NCBI GenBank assembly: GCA_029264225.1
Contig: JARICB010000325.1
Location: 1-8,741 of the forward strand
Direction of reading: 5' to 3'
Length of the DNA: 8,741 nt
From: Nocardioides sp.
Lineage (GTDB): Bacteria; Actinomycetota; Actinomycetes; Propionibacteriales; Nocardioidaceae
The position numbers were made by a program, and so were the translations under genes. Shown here in pieces: positions 1 to 5,949 of this stretch; the stretch's first letter is position 1; every line of letters begins with the position of its first letter. The notes beneath the pieces are model-generated. The model did no database searches, was not told where the DNA came from, and saw only the letters and a program-made list of their open reading frames with translations.

Positions 1-54
1 CGGCCAATGACGGGCGCGACCGGAGACCGGACCCCGAGCGGCCGGAGTGAGTCG

Positions 55-378
55 ATGATGTGGTTGTTCGCGGTCCTGGTCGTGCTGGCGATGGCCGGAG
101 TCGCAGTCGTGGCCTCGGGTCGCACCGGTGCGCTGCCGCAGGAGTACGACGACCGCCCCGACGTGCGCGTCCCGAGCGGTCCGTTGACCGGCAGCGACCT
201 GCGCAGGGTGCGGTTCTCGCTCGGCCTGCGTGGCTACCGGATGAGCGAGGTCGACACGTTGCTGGCCACGCTCGCCGACCAACTCGAGGCCGAGAGCGAC
301 CCGGTGCCCGATCCCCAGGACCCGCCGGCCGAGCGGCCCCAGGCGACGTCGGCCCCGGCGCCTGAGGCAGACTCGTAG
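55..378 (+). CDS. Small membrane-anchored DivIVA-motif protein
   Basis: The product is 107 aa. Residues 3-20 form a hydrophobic segment (leucine, valine, alanine), so the N-terminus is a membrane anchor. Residues about 50-76 match the DivIVA N-terminal motif: R53-F54, the R59-G60-Y61 turn, then E65-V66-D67 followed by a short amphipathic helix. The tail from about 80 is rich in Pro, Ala and Glu and probably disordered. Full DivIVA/Wag31 proteins carry long coiled coils; this one keeps only the first module, so I infer a polar or septal accessory protein rather than a scaffold. An in-frame ATG at 7 exists, but GGAG at 44-47 sits 7 nt before the ATG at 55, and starting there puts the membrane segment at the N-terminus. 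It resembles the small protein next to gpgS in mycobacteria (Rv1209, from memory). Its role is unproven. Confidence 0.8.
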   Translation: MMWLFAVLVVLAMAGVAVVASGRTGALPQEYDDRPDVRVPSGPLTGSDLRRVRFSLGLRGYRMSEVDTLLATLADQLEAESDPVPDPQDPPAERPQATSAPAPEADS

Positions 379-380
379 AA

Positions 381-806
381 ATGTCACTCGCAGTCTTGGT
401 CTACCTACTCACCCCGCTCGCCGCGGTGGTCGTTGTGCTGACCCGACTTCGACTCAGGGGCGACGGCGAGGCAGCCGGTCGCCTCCAGGTCGGTCATCGG
501 CTACTGCTGGTACACACGCTCGGGGGATCGATCGCTTGCCTGACGTGGGTGCTCTTCCTGGCTTTCTCACCCGAGAGCCTCCTGGGGAGCGCCGCCGTCG
601 GCATCGTCGCCCTCGGACTGTGGTGGATCACCACAGTCGCGGGGTTGCTGCTCCTGGCGCGCTGGATGCCGGCTCGAGGTCGGCACGCAGGTGCGGCTGC
701 CGCCGACGGCTGGAGCGATGGCCCCTGGCTGTCCATGCTGGCGCACCTGGGCCTGCTCGGCGGCACGGCCGTCTTCACCTACGCCTACCTTACCGCCGCT
801 GTCTGA
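381..806 (+). CDS. Four-helix integral membrane protein, function unknown
   Basis: The product is 141 aa and I do not recognise the family. Four hydrophobic segments are visible at about residues 3-21, 42-62, 68-93 and 117-137. A short charged loop (22-41, with several Arg) and a longer polar loop (94-116) separate them. The even number of helices puts both termini on one side, and the Arg-rich loop 22-40 and the 94-102 arginines suggest a cytoplasmic side there. His39, His45 and His122 lie at helix edges and could bind a ligand, but this is only a remark. The start lies 2 nt after the stop of the DivIVA-motif gene with no good Shine-Dalgarno (GAGG at 364-367 is too far away), so translation is probably coupled to that gene. 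It converges on the crotonase gene with an 18-nt gap. Confidence 0.72.
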   Translation: MSLAVLVYLLTPLAAVVVVLTRLRLRGDGEAAGRLQVGHRLLLVHTLGGSIACLTWVLFLAFSPESLLGSAAVGIVALGLWWITTVAGLLLLARWMPARGRHAGAAAADGWSDGPWLSMLAHLGLLGGTAVFTYAYLTAAV

Positions 807-824
807 GGCCATCGCTGCGTCTGG

Positions 825-1664
825 TCAGCGACCGTGGAAGACCGGCTTCTCCTTGGCCACGAACGCGTTGACGGCTGCCAAGTGGTCCTCGGTAGCGCCG
901 GTCAGGCCCATCTTCTCGGCCTCGAAGGCGAGAGAGTCGGCGAACGAGTTGCCCGCAGAGTTGGCCACGGCCGCACGGATGGCGCCGAACGCCACGGTCG
1001 GGCCCGCGGCCAGTCGCCGGGCGAGGTCGCCGACGGTCTGCTGGAAGTCGGCGGCCGCCACTACCTGGCTGGCCAGACCGAGCTCCAGCGCCTCGGTCGC
1101 ATCGATGGTGCGCGGGAAGTAGAGCAGTTCCATGGCCTTGGCCCGACCGACCAGGCGAGGCAACGTCCAACTGGCTCCGGTGTCACAGGAGAGCGCTACG
1201 CCCGCGAACGAGGTGTTGTAGCCAGCGGTGTCGAGCAGGATCCGGAAGTCGGCCGCGAAGGCCAGGCTCGCACCCGCACCGGCGGCCACCCCGTTGACTG
1301 CAGCGATGACCGGCTTGGCCATCGTGGCGAGAGCCAGCACCGTCGGGTTGTAGTGGCGCTCAACGGTGTCGGAGAGCGGGACGGTGGTGTCACCGTTGAG
1401 GCCGGCGAGGTGTTCCTTGAGGTCCTGGCCGACACAGAAGGCCCGCCCGCTGCCGGTCAGCACTACGCAGCGCACAGCGGGATCCGCGCCTACCTGGAGT
1501 ACGTAGTCGCGCAGCAGTTCCTTGGTAGCGACGTTGAGACCGTTCATCGCCTCGGGTCGGTTCAAGGTGATCGTGGCGATACCGTCGACGATCTGGAGCA
1601 GCACGGGCGCCGACTCGCTGGTGGGGCCGGTGGCGGGGGTGCTGGTGGGCTCGGTGGAGGTCAT
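825..1664 (-). CDS. Enoyl-CoA hydratase/isomerase (crotonase) family protein, PaaG-like
   Basis: The product is 279 aa, with a 20-residue Ser/Thr/Pro leader followed by the crotonase fold. Oxyanion-hole motifs are GRAFCVGQDL (73-82) and NGVAAGAGASLA (124-135). The ERHYNP stretch (102-107) and SCDTGASW (159-166) parallel E. coli PaaG, the epoxyphenylacetyl-CoA isomerase, as I recall it. D161 sits where PaaG has its catalytic Asp. The position of the first hydratase glutamate (Glu144 in rat crotonase) is occupied by the nonpolar GVAL stretch, so isomerase or related chemistry on an acyl-CoA is more likely than classical hydration. No other phenylacetate or beta-oxidation gene is in view, so the substrate is open. 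The ATG at 1664 has no Shine-Dalgarno (upstream reads TCTCCT), so it may be leaderless; the reading frame extends to 1805, but those residues look non-coding. Confidence 0.88.
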   Translation of the reverse strand: MTSTEPTSTPATGPTSESAPVLLQIVDGIATITLNRPEAMNGLNVATKELLRDYVLQVGADPAVRCVVLTGSGRAFCVGQDLKEHLAGLNGDTTVPLSDTVERHYNPTVLALATMAKPVIAAVNGVAAGAGASLAFAADFRILLDTAGYNTSFAGVALSCDTGASWTLPRLVGRAKAMELLYFPRTIDATEALELGLASQVVAAADFQQTVGDLARRLAAGPTVAFGAIRAAVANSAGNSFADSLAFEAEKMGLTGATEDHLAAVNAFVAKEKPVFHGR

Positions 1665-1686
1665 AGGAGAAGTCTGCCCGACACTG

Positions 1687-1701
1687 CGATCACGGTGATC
1701 G
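1687..1701. promoter_or_regulatory. 15-bp palindrome upstream of the crotonase gene
   Basis: CGATCAC-G-GTGATCG is a perfect inverted repeat with 7-bp arms and a 1-bp centre, 22 bp upstream of the crotonase ATG in the divergent intergenic region. Its position near the likely transcription start of the minus-strand gene fits an operator for a dimeric repressor such as a TetR or GntR type. No protein is identified, so the role is inferred. Confidence 0.45.
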
Positions 1702-1715
1702 AACGCCCTGTGGTG

Positions 1716-1734
1716 CCTATCACGCGGAGATAGG
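1716..1734. promoter_or_regulatory. 19-bp inverted repeat next to the GATAAT box
   Basis: CCTATC-N7-GATAGG has perfect 6-bp arms. It lies 1 bp before the GATAAT box at 1736-1741, so a bound dimer would cover the promoter spacer of the plus-strand unit. It is separate from the 1687-1701 palindrome and has a different sequence. Confidence 0.4.
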
Positions 1735-1735
1735 G

Positions 1736-1741
1736 GATAAT
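1736..1741 (+). promoter_or_regulatory. Candidate -10 box for the DUF3117-aminopeptidase unit
   Basis: GATAAT differs from the consensus TATAAT at one base and is unusual in this GC-rich background. The best -35 I can find is a poor TGGTGC at 1711-1716 with a 19-bp spacer. Transcription would start near 1748, leaving a leader of about 95 nt before the DUF3117 ATG. The call rests on the -10 alone. Confidence 0.35.
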
Positions 1742-1843
1742 GGAGTCGTACGACGCCGTCGAGGGGGTCCCGGCCACCTCGATTTCGCATGTGGAGCCAC
1801 GGCAAGTGTGGCCACTCCCGCAGAGTCAGGAAGAGGTGCGCCC

Positions 1844-2011
1844 ATGGCCGCCATGAAGCCCAGAACGGGTGACGGACCCCTTGAGGTGACCAAGGAGGGT
1901 CGCGGCATCGTCATGCGTGTGCCGCTCGAGGGCGGAGGTCGCCTTGTGGTCGAACTCAACGCCGAAGAGGCCGGTGCCCTTGGGGACGCGCTCAAGGTGG
2001 TCGTCGGCTGA
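1844..2011 (+). CDS. DUF3117 family small protein
   Basis: The product is 55 aa and nearly identical over its first 38 residues, from memory, to the actinobacterial DUF3117 proteins such as M. tuberculosis Rv1211. The motifs are MKPRTGDGPLEVTKEGRG, then IVMRVPLEGGGRLVVEL, then the EEAGALGDAL helix. The pattern suggests a small beta-sheet followed by one helix; no catalytic residues or membrane segments are visible. The function of the family is unknown, and its very strong conservation implies an essential or regulatory contact surface. The start at 1844 is chosen because AGGAAGAGG (1828-1836) lies 7 nt before the ATG; a longer frame from 1808 would add 12 residues without support. It ends 2 nt before the aminopeptidase GTG, so the two are probably translated together. 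Confidence 0.9.
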   Translation: MAAMKPRTGDGPLEVTKEGRGIVMRVPLEGGGRLVVELNAEEAGALGDALKVVVG

Positions 2012-2013
2012 TC

Positions 2014-3555
2014 GTGGCCGCCGCGACGAACCTCCCAGCCCAGGTCTCCCCACCCCAGTTCGCCCTGAGTGCGGCGTTGCCGCACGAGATCAGTGGCGTC
2101 GAGGTGTGGGTGCTTCCAGTGCTCCCCGCAGCCGTCGGTGACCCCGACGCGGGTGTGCTCCTGGGACCCGGGGCCACGGAGACAGCCGAACTGTTGGGTG
2201 TCGACCTGCTCGATATCTTGGCGACCCAGCGTGCAACCGGCTGCACCGGTGAGGTGATCACGGTGCCGGTGACCGGCGACGGCGTGGACCTGCTGCTGCT
2301 GGTCGGCGTCGGTGAGCAGTCGGTGACCGACTTCCGGCGCGCCGGTGCCACGGTGGCTCGCGCCACCAAGGACCGCTCAAGTGTGGCGACCTCGATCACC
2401 GCCATCGCACCCGACGGCGCCCTCGAGGCGTTCGTCGTCGGCGCGATGCTCGGTTCGGTCGGGTTCCACTGGCGTTCGGAGGGGCCCAAGGAGCAACCGG
2501 TCGCCCGGATCGTGCTGTCGGGTGTCACTCACGAGAGCGCCGACGACGAGATCGCCCGGGGAATCGCCCTGGGCGGTGCCGGCTGGCGCTCACGGATGTT
2601 GGCGACAGTGCCCTCCAACCTCAAGAATCCACCGTGGCTGGCCGGCCAGGCGGAGGAGTTCGCCGAGGCTGCCGGACTCGCTGTGACGATCTGGGATGAG
2701 CAGCGCCTGGCCGACGACGGCTTCGGCGGCCTGCTGGCTGTCGGTGGGGCTGCGGCCACACCGCCGCGGCTGATCCGGCTCGACTATGCGCCCCCCGGCG
2801 CGACGAAGAAGACACCTACCGTGGTGCTCGTCGGCAAGGGCATCACCTTCGACTCGGGCGGCCTCGACCTCAAACCGCCCGCGGGCATGCTCTCGATGAA
2901 GCGCGACATGTCCGGGGGTGCGGCGGTGCTCGCCACGATGGCCGCGCTGGCCGACGTCAACTGCCCGGTCCGGGTGATCGGACTGGTGCCGGCCGCCGAG
3001 AACGCGATCAGTGGCTCGGCCATGCGCCCCGGTGACGTGATCTGCCACTACGGCGGTCGCACCAGCGAGGTCAACAACACCGACGCCGAAGGTCGGCTCG
3101 TGCTGGCCGACGCCATGGCCTATGCAGTGCACGAGTTGAAGCCCGACGTGCTCGTTGACGTCGCCACCCTGACCGGTGCCATGAAGGTGGCCCTCGGCCA
3201 CAGTATCGGCGGCTACTTCGCCAACAACGACGCGCTCGCCGGACTACTGGCCGACGCTGCGGCCACCTCGGGCGAGCCCCTGTGGCGGATGCCGCTCGTG
3301 AAGGACTACGAAAGTCGGGTCAACTCCCAAGTGGCTGACGGTGACAACGCCGCTGGGGGAGCCGGTGCCATTACGGCCGCGCTCTTCCTTCAGCACTTCA
3401 CCGGCGACGTGCCCTGGGCGCACATCGACTTCGCCTCCAGCGCCGAAGCACCCGCCGAGCATTACGAGTGGACCAAGGGTCCGACCGGCTTCGGGCCCCG
3501 ACTGCTGCTCACCTGGCTCGGCTCGCCGCATCCCTTGGAAGGGATCACCCCATGA
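2014..3555 (+). CDS. pepA: Leucyl aminopeptidase (M17 family)
   Basis: The product is 513 aa, close to the roughly 500 aa usual for M17 enzymes. It removes N-terminal residues from peptides in the cytoplasm using two metal ions. The N-terminal M17 domain spans about 30-170 and the catalytic domain about 190-500. The signature NTDAEGRL is at 355-362. Predicted metal ligands are K275, D280, D298, D357 and E359, with K287 and R361 as catalytic residues; all are present and sit at a constant offset of 5 from the E. coli PepA numbering I recall. The start is a GTG 2 nt after the DUF3117 stop. AAGGTGG at 1994-2000 is too distant for a strong site, so coupling is likely. The last codon overlaps the next gene by 4 nt (ATGA). 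The N-terminal boundary is the only uncertain part. Confidence 0.96.
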   Translation: MAAATNLPAQVSPPQFALSAALPHEISGVEVWVLPVLPAAVGDPDAGVLLGPGATETAELLGVDLLDILATQRATGCTGEVITVPVTGDGVDLLLLVGVGEQSVTDFRRAGATVARATKDRSSVATSITAIAPDGALEAFVVGAMLGSVGFHWRSEGPKEQPVARIVLSGVTHESADDEIARGIALGGAGWRSRMLATVPSNLKNPPWLAGQAEEFAEAAGLAVTIWDEQRLADDGFGGLLAVGGAAATPPRLIRLDYAPPGATKKTPTVVLVGKGITFDSGGLDLKPPAGMLSMKRDMSGGAAVLATMAALADVNCPVRVIGLVPAAENAISGSAMRPGDVICHYGGRTSEVNNTDAEGRLVLADAMAYAVHELKPDVLVDVATLTGAMKVALGHSIGGYFANNDALAGLLADAAATSGEPLWRMPLVKDYESRVNSQVADGDNAAGGAGAITAALFLQHFTGDVPWAHIDFASSAEAPAEHYEWTKGPTGFGPRLLLTWLGSPHPLEGITP

Positions 3556-3890
3556 GGGGACTTACCGTTCGTTGGTCGCTGACCGATGCGCCGCAGGGGA
3601 TCGAGGCCGAACTGGCGGCCTACGTCGCAGACACCTCCCATGCGCGTTTCACGGGCATGGCCGGACTCAACTACAAGACCTGGCGCCTGGTGCCGGGCGC
3701 GTGGTTCGAGGGCTGCTACGTCTTCGCCTCCGACGAGGCGCGGGCACAGTTCCAGGAGAACTTCACCCACGGAGCAGCCGACGCACCTGGCTCCCAGCTC
3801 ATCGGCAGCGCACCGATCCTGATCGAAGCGTGCGACATCGTGGCCGTTGCCGAAGGCTGGGACGGCTTCAGCGCCACGCCGCGCGCCTGA
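3552..3890 (+). CDS. YdhR-like dimeric alpha/beta-barrel protein, putative monooxygenase family
   Basis: The product is 112 aa. The pattern of an N-terminal beta strand (LTVRWSL), an alpha helix (IEAELAAYVADT), a GLNYKTWRL strand, a GCYVFAS strand followed by a D-E-A-R-A-Q-F helix, and a final ILIEACDIVAVAEG strand matches a ferredoxin-like dimeric alpha/beta barrel. The order GxxxKxW...GxYxFxDExxA is like E. coli YdhR, which is called a putative monooxygenase on structural grounds only; no substrate is known. The ATG overlaps the aminopeptidase stop by 4 nt, and GGAAGGG at 3537-3543 is 8 nt upstream, so the start is well supported. It is probably the third gene of the DUF3117-aminopeptidase unit. 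Its stop lies 1 nt from the stop of the convergent methyltransferase gene. Confidence 0.72.
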   Translation: MRGLTVRWSLTDAPQGIEAELAAYVADTSHARFTGMAGLNYKTWRLVPGAWFEGCYVFASDEARAQFQENFTHGAADAPGSQLIGSAPILIEACDIVAVAEGWDGFSATPRA

Positions 3891-3897
3891 TTCAGGC
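3885..3897. repeat. Palindrome joining two convergent stop codons
   Basis: GCCTGA-T-TCAGGC is a perfect 6-1-6 inverted repeat. Each arm is the last sense codon (Ala GCC) plus the TGA stop of one of the two convergent genes. As RNA it would give only about a 4-bp stem with a 5-nt loop and has no T-run, so a terminator role is doubtful. Confidence 0.4.
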
Positions 3898-4542
3898 TTC
3901 GGGCGTCCAGACCTTCTTGGCCACCAGGAGTCCGTCGCCGACCGGCAACAGGACGGGGACCAGGGCCTCGTTGTCGGCGATGGTGCGACCCAGGTCGCGA
4001 ATCGCGACCGTCTCCTCGTCGCGCTGCGCAGGATCGGCGACCCGGTCGTGCCACAACGCGTTGTCGAAGGCCACCACGCCGCCGGGACGCAGGAGCCGCA
4101 GCGCCTCAGCCAGGTAGGCGCCGTATTCGCGCTTGTCGCCGTCGCAGAAGACGAGGTCGTAGTGACCATCGGTCAGACGGGGGAGTACGTCCAGTCCGGC
4201 CCCGGCGATGGTGCGCGCGCGGTTGGCCGGGATATCGGCGTCGTTGAAGGTCTCCTTGGCGAGGCGCTGGTGCTCCGCCTCGATGTCCACCGTCGTCAGG
4301 ACCCCGTCCGAGCGCATACCGCGCAACAGCCAGAGCCCGGAGACGCCGGTTCCGGTGCCGATCTCGACGACTGCGCGGGCATCCAGCACGGAGGCCAGGA
4401 AGCGCAGCGCAGCGCCGCCACCGGAGCCGATCGGCGTCACGCCCACCTCTTCGGCGCGGGCGCGAGCAGCAGCCAGGATGTCGTCCTCGGCCACGAACTC
4501 CTCGGCGTAGGTCCAACTCGCGGGCTTGATCGGGGTGGTGAT
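3892..4542 (-). CDS. SAM-dependent class I O-methyltransferase (CCoAOMT-like family)
   Basis: From the ATC at 4542 the product is 216 aa. Motif I VVEIGTGTGV (58-67) and the acidic D86 in TTVDIE bind S-adenosylmethionine. FCDGDK (132-137) and FDN (159-161) supply D134, D160 and N161, the metal-binding triad of cation-dependent O-methyltransferases. It probably methylates a catechol-like hydroxyl; the substrate is unknown. It corresponds in place and type to M. tuberculosis Rv1220c, also divergent from sigE. The start is unusual: AGGAGG (plus coordinates 4549-4554) lies exactly 6 nt before ATC, and no ATG, GTG or TTG occurs in frame between the site and the conserved domain. Alternatives are GTG at 4623 (243 aa) or ATG at 4686 (264 aa), both adding an Arg-rich or Cys-rich leader unlike the family and reaching into the sigE promoter region. 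Confidence 0.85.
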   Translation of the reverse strand: MTTPIKPASWTYAEEFVAEDDILAAARARAEEVGVTPIGSGGGAALRFLASVLDARAVVEIGTGTGVSGLWLLRGMRSDGVLTTVDIEAEHQRLAKETFNDADIPANRARTIAGAGLDVLPRLTDGHYDLVFCDGDKREYGAYLAEALRLLRPGGVVAFDNALWHDRVADPAQRDEETVAIRDLGRTIADNEALVPVLLPVGDGLLVAKKVWTPEA

Positions 4543-4548
4543 GAGGGG

Positions 4549-4554
4549 CCTCCT
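4549..4554 (-). promoter_or_regulatory. Shine-Dalgarno AGGAGG that decides the methyltransferase start
   Basis: On the minus strand AGGAGG is followed by CCCCTC and then ATC ACC ACC CCG. It is a full consensus site at ideal spacing, and the only codon it can serve is ATC. The nearest conventional in-frame starts lie upstream of it (4623 and 4686), where a site at this position would be of no use. Confidence 0.6.
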
Positions 4555-4615
4555 GGGACGAATGCGCGGATGCGCGTGGCGCTGCCGCGACTCTAACGCG
4601 TTCGCACCCCCGAGC

Positions 4616-4643
4616 GGGAACACGACACCTGTGCGACTCGTTG
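4616..4643 (+). promoter_or_regulatory. ECF-type promoter (GGAAC-N17-CGTT) upstream of sigE
   Basis: GGGAAC at 4616-4621 gives the -35 GGAAC, and CGTTG at 4639-4643 gives the -10, separated by exactly 17 bp. This is the pattern known for SigE/SigH-type ECF sigma factors. Transcription would start near 4650, leaving about 120 nt of leader before the sigE ATG. I infer autoregulation by SigE, or control by another ECF sigma factor with the same preference. I found no second plus-strand GGAAC with a properly spaced CGTT elsewhere in the window. Confidence 0.6.
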
Positions 4644-4670
4644 TGCCTCGTGAGCAGCATTCCCAGCAGA

Positions 4671-4689
4671 CCTGTGGCCGGTTCACAGG
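4671..4689. promoter_or_regulatory. CCTGTG-N7-CACAGG inverted repeat in the sigE leader
   Basis: Perfect 6-bp arms are separated by 7 bp, about 80 bp upstream of the sigE ATG and some 20-40 bp downstream of the predicted ECF start point. A third CCTGTG occurs at 4628-4633 inside the spacer of that promoter. The arrangement fits a regulator site controlling sigE; the protein is unknown. As RNA it would be a modest hairpin without a T-run. Confidence 0.35.
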
Positions 4690-4768
4690 GTTCTCTCAGC
4701 CCAGATCTCTACCGTGAGGAAGGACGAAGACACTGTTCGGACAGAAGTTCACACCTCAGGGGAGTTCC

Positions 4769-5362
4769 ATGGACGCGATGCCGGCCACCGCAGGAGTTCC
4801 GACCTGGGACGAGATCGTCGAGAACCACTCCGACCAGGTCTTCCGTCTCGCCTACCGGCTGACCGGCAACCGGCACGACGCGGAGGATCTCACCCAGGAA
4901 GTCTTCGTCCGCGTGTTCCGATCTCTCGATACCTACACTCCCGGCACGTTCGGGGGGTGGCTGCACCGGATCACGACCAACCTGTTCCTCGACGGCGCCC
5001 GGCGCAAGCAGCGGATCCGCTTCGACGCCCTCTCCGATGAACGGGCTGCCCGCCTGGAGAGCGCCGAGATCGCGCCCGACCGGGCCTACGCCGACCAGCA
5101 CTTCGACGACGACATCGAATGTGCGCTCGCCACCTTGCCCCCCGACTTCCGCGCGGCCGTCGTGTTGTGCGACGTCGAGGGACTGACCTACGAGGAGATC
5201 GCCGAGATCCTCGACGCGAAACTCGGCACCGTGCGCTCGCGGATCCACCGAGGTCGCGCCATGCTGCGCCGCGCACTGGCGCACCGGGCCCCGACCCAGG
5301 GGCGGGAGCGCTACGCCGGCCCCGTCTCGGTGGTCGACGACGCGAGTACGGTCACGTCATGA
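4769..5362 (+). CDS. sigE: ECF RNA polymerase sigma factor SigE
   Basis: The product is 197 aa, a normal ECF length. Region 2 covers about residues 18-85, with the helix [20 protein letters not shown] (25-44) for core binding and -10 contact. Region 4 covers about 120-172, with [15 protein letters not shown] then the helix-turn-helix [10 protein letters not shown] and [16 protein letters not shown] for -35 recognition. A short polar tail follows. It directs transcription of envelope-stress genes in related actinobacteria. AGGGGAG at 4758-4764 is 4 nt before the ATG at 4769; the in-frame ATG at 4778 is a weaker choice. Its stop overlaps the anti-sigma start (ATGA), and htrA follows, the gene order of the mycobacterial sigE-rseA-htrA locus, which supports the name. 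The upstream GGAAC-N17-CGTT element suggests autoregulation. Confidence 0.93.
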   Translation: MDAMPATAGVPTWDEIVENHSDQVFRLAYRLTGNRHDAEDLTQEVFVRVFRSLDTYTPGTFGGWLHRITTNLFLDGARRKQRIRFDALSDERAARLESAEIAPDRAYADQHFDDDIECALATLPPDFRAAVVLCDVEGLTYEEIAEILDAKLGTVRSRIHRGRAMLRRALAHRAPTQGRERYAGPVSVVDDASTVTS

Positions 5363-5949
5363 TGCACCTCGGGTCTCGCGCCAGCGCCCTGCTCGACGGC
5401 CGTCTGCCTGTCGTCGAGGAAGAGCGGGCCTGGCAGCACGTCCACGAGTGCCACCCCTGTCGAGATCGTGTCGAAAGGGAGGGCTGGGTCAAGACTGCGT
5501 TGGCGGGGCTCTCCTTTGACGATCGTGGGGTCCCTGAGGGGCTCAAGAACTCGCTGCTGGCCGCATCCATGTCGTCGGCCGAGGGCACGTCGGCACTGAC
5601 CCCGCCCCCGTTGCCGGTCGCCTCCACCTCGGCGCGCTCTCGCCACCGCTCGCTGGCCGTCGTCGGTGGCAGTGCTGCCGGTGCCGCCGTGGTCGGCGTG
5701 GTCGGCGTACTGGCCCTGGGCGGTACCGGCACTCCGCAACTCGAACGGCGCGCGCCGATCTCAGACCTGTCGCGATCGACGCAGACCTCGGCCCCCTCCG
5801 GTGTCGAGCGCACCGACAACCGGGCCCAGCGTCAGGCTGGAAGGCGTCAGCGCAACCGTGCCAACGACCTCGAGCAGCTACTCCCGAGCAGTCTTGCCTC
5901 CCACGTAGTGGTGGTCCAGGACCTGCGCCGGGTGACAATGACTCCGTGA
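5359..5949 (+). CDS. rseA: Membrane-spanning zinc-type anti-sigma factor (RseA-like)
   Basis: The product is 196 aa. H27, C31 and C34 form the Hx3Cx2C motif of zinc-binding anti-sigma (ZAS) domains, within a short helical N-terminal region that would bind SigE in the cytoplasm. Residues about 98-121 (Leu, Ala, Val, Gly) form one clear transmembrane helix preceded by RSRHR, so the N-terminus is inside. Residues 122-196 are outside and polar, with an Arg-rich stretch about 150-165. The start overlaps the sigE stop (ATGATG; the second ATG at 5362 is also possible) with no strong ribosome site, so translation is coupled and the two proteins should be made in similar amounts. As I recall it, M. 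tuberculosis RseA lacks a transmembrane helix, so release here may involve proteolysis at the membrane. The stop overlaps the htrA GTG. Confidence 0.87.
   Translation: MMHLGSRASALLDGRLPVVEEERAWQHVHECHPCRDRVEREGWVKTALAGLSFDDRGVPEGLKNSLLAASMSSAEGTSALTPPPLPVASTSARSRHRSLAVVGGSAAGAAVVGVVGVLALGGTGTPQLERRAPISDLSRSTQTSAPSGVERTDNRAQRQAGRRQRNRANDLEQLLPSSLASHVVVVQDLRRVTMTP

Noticed and set aside
3..50. Possible 3' end of an upstream gene, open in frame 3 and stopping at TGA 48-50
   Set aside because: Only 15 codons are visible. GC-rich third positions fit coding, but another frame stops at 8-10, so I cannot tell which stop belongs to the upstream gene (perhaps gpgS or folP).
834..1733. Long plus-strand frame of 299 codons opposite the crotonase gene
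   Set aside because: It is the complement of a clear crotonase gene; its translation is Gly/Arg/Val-rich with no recognisable domain, as expected for a shadow frame in high-GC DNA.
2590..3201. Minus-strand frame of 203 codons opposite pepA
   Set aside because: It is a His/Arg/Gly-rich shadow of a well-supported M17 gene.
4693..4713. Two TCTC-containing repeats 12 bp apart before sigE as an MprA box
   Set aside because: Similarity is too loose, and I cannot recall the MprA consensus well enough to claim a match.
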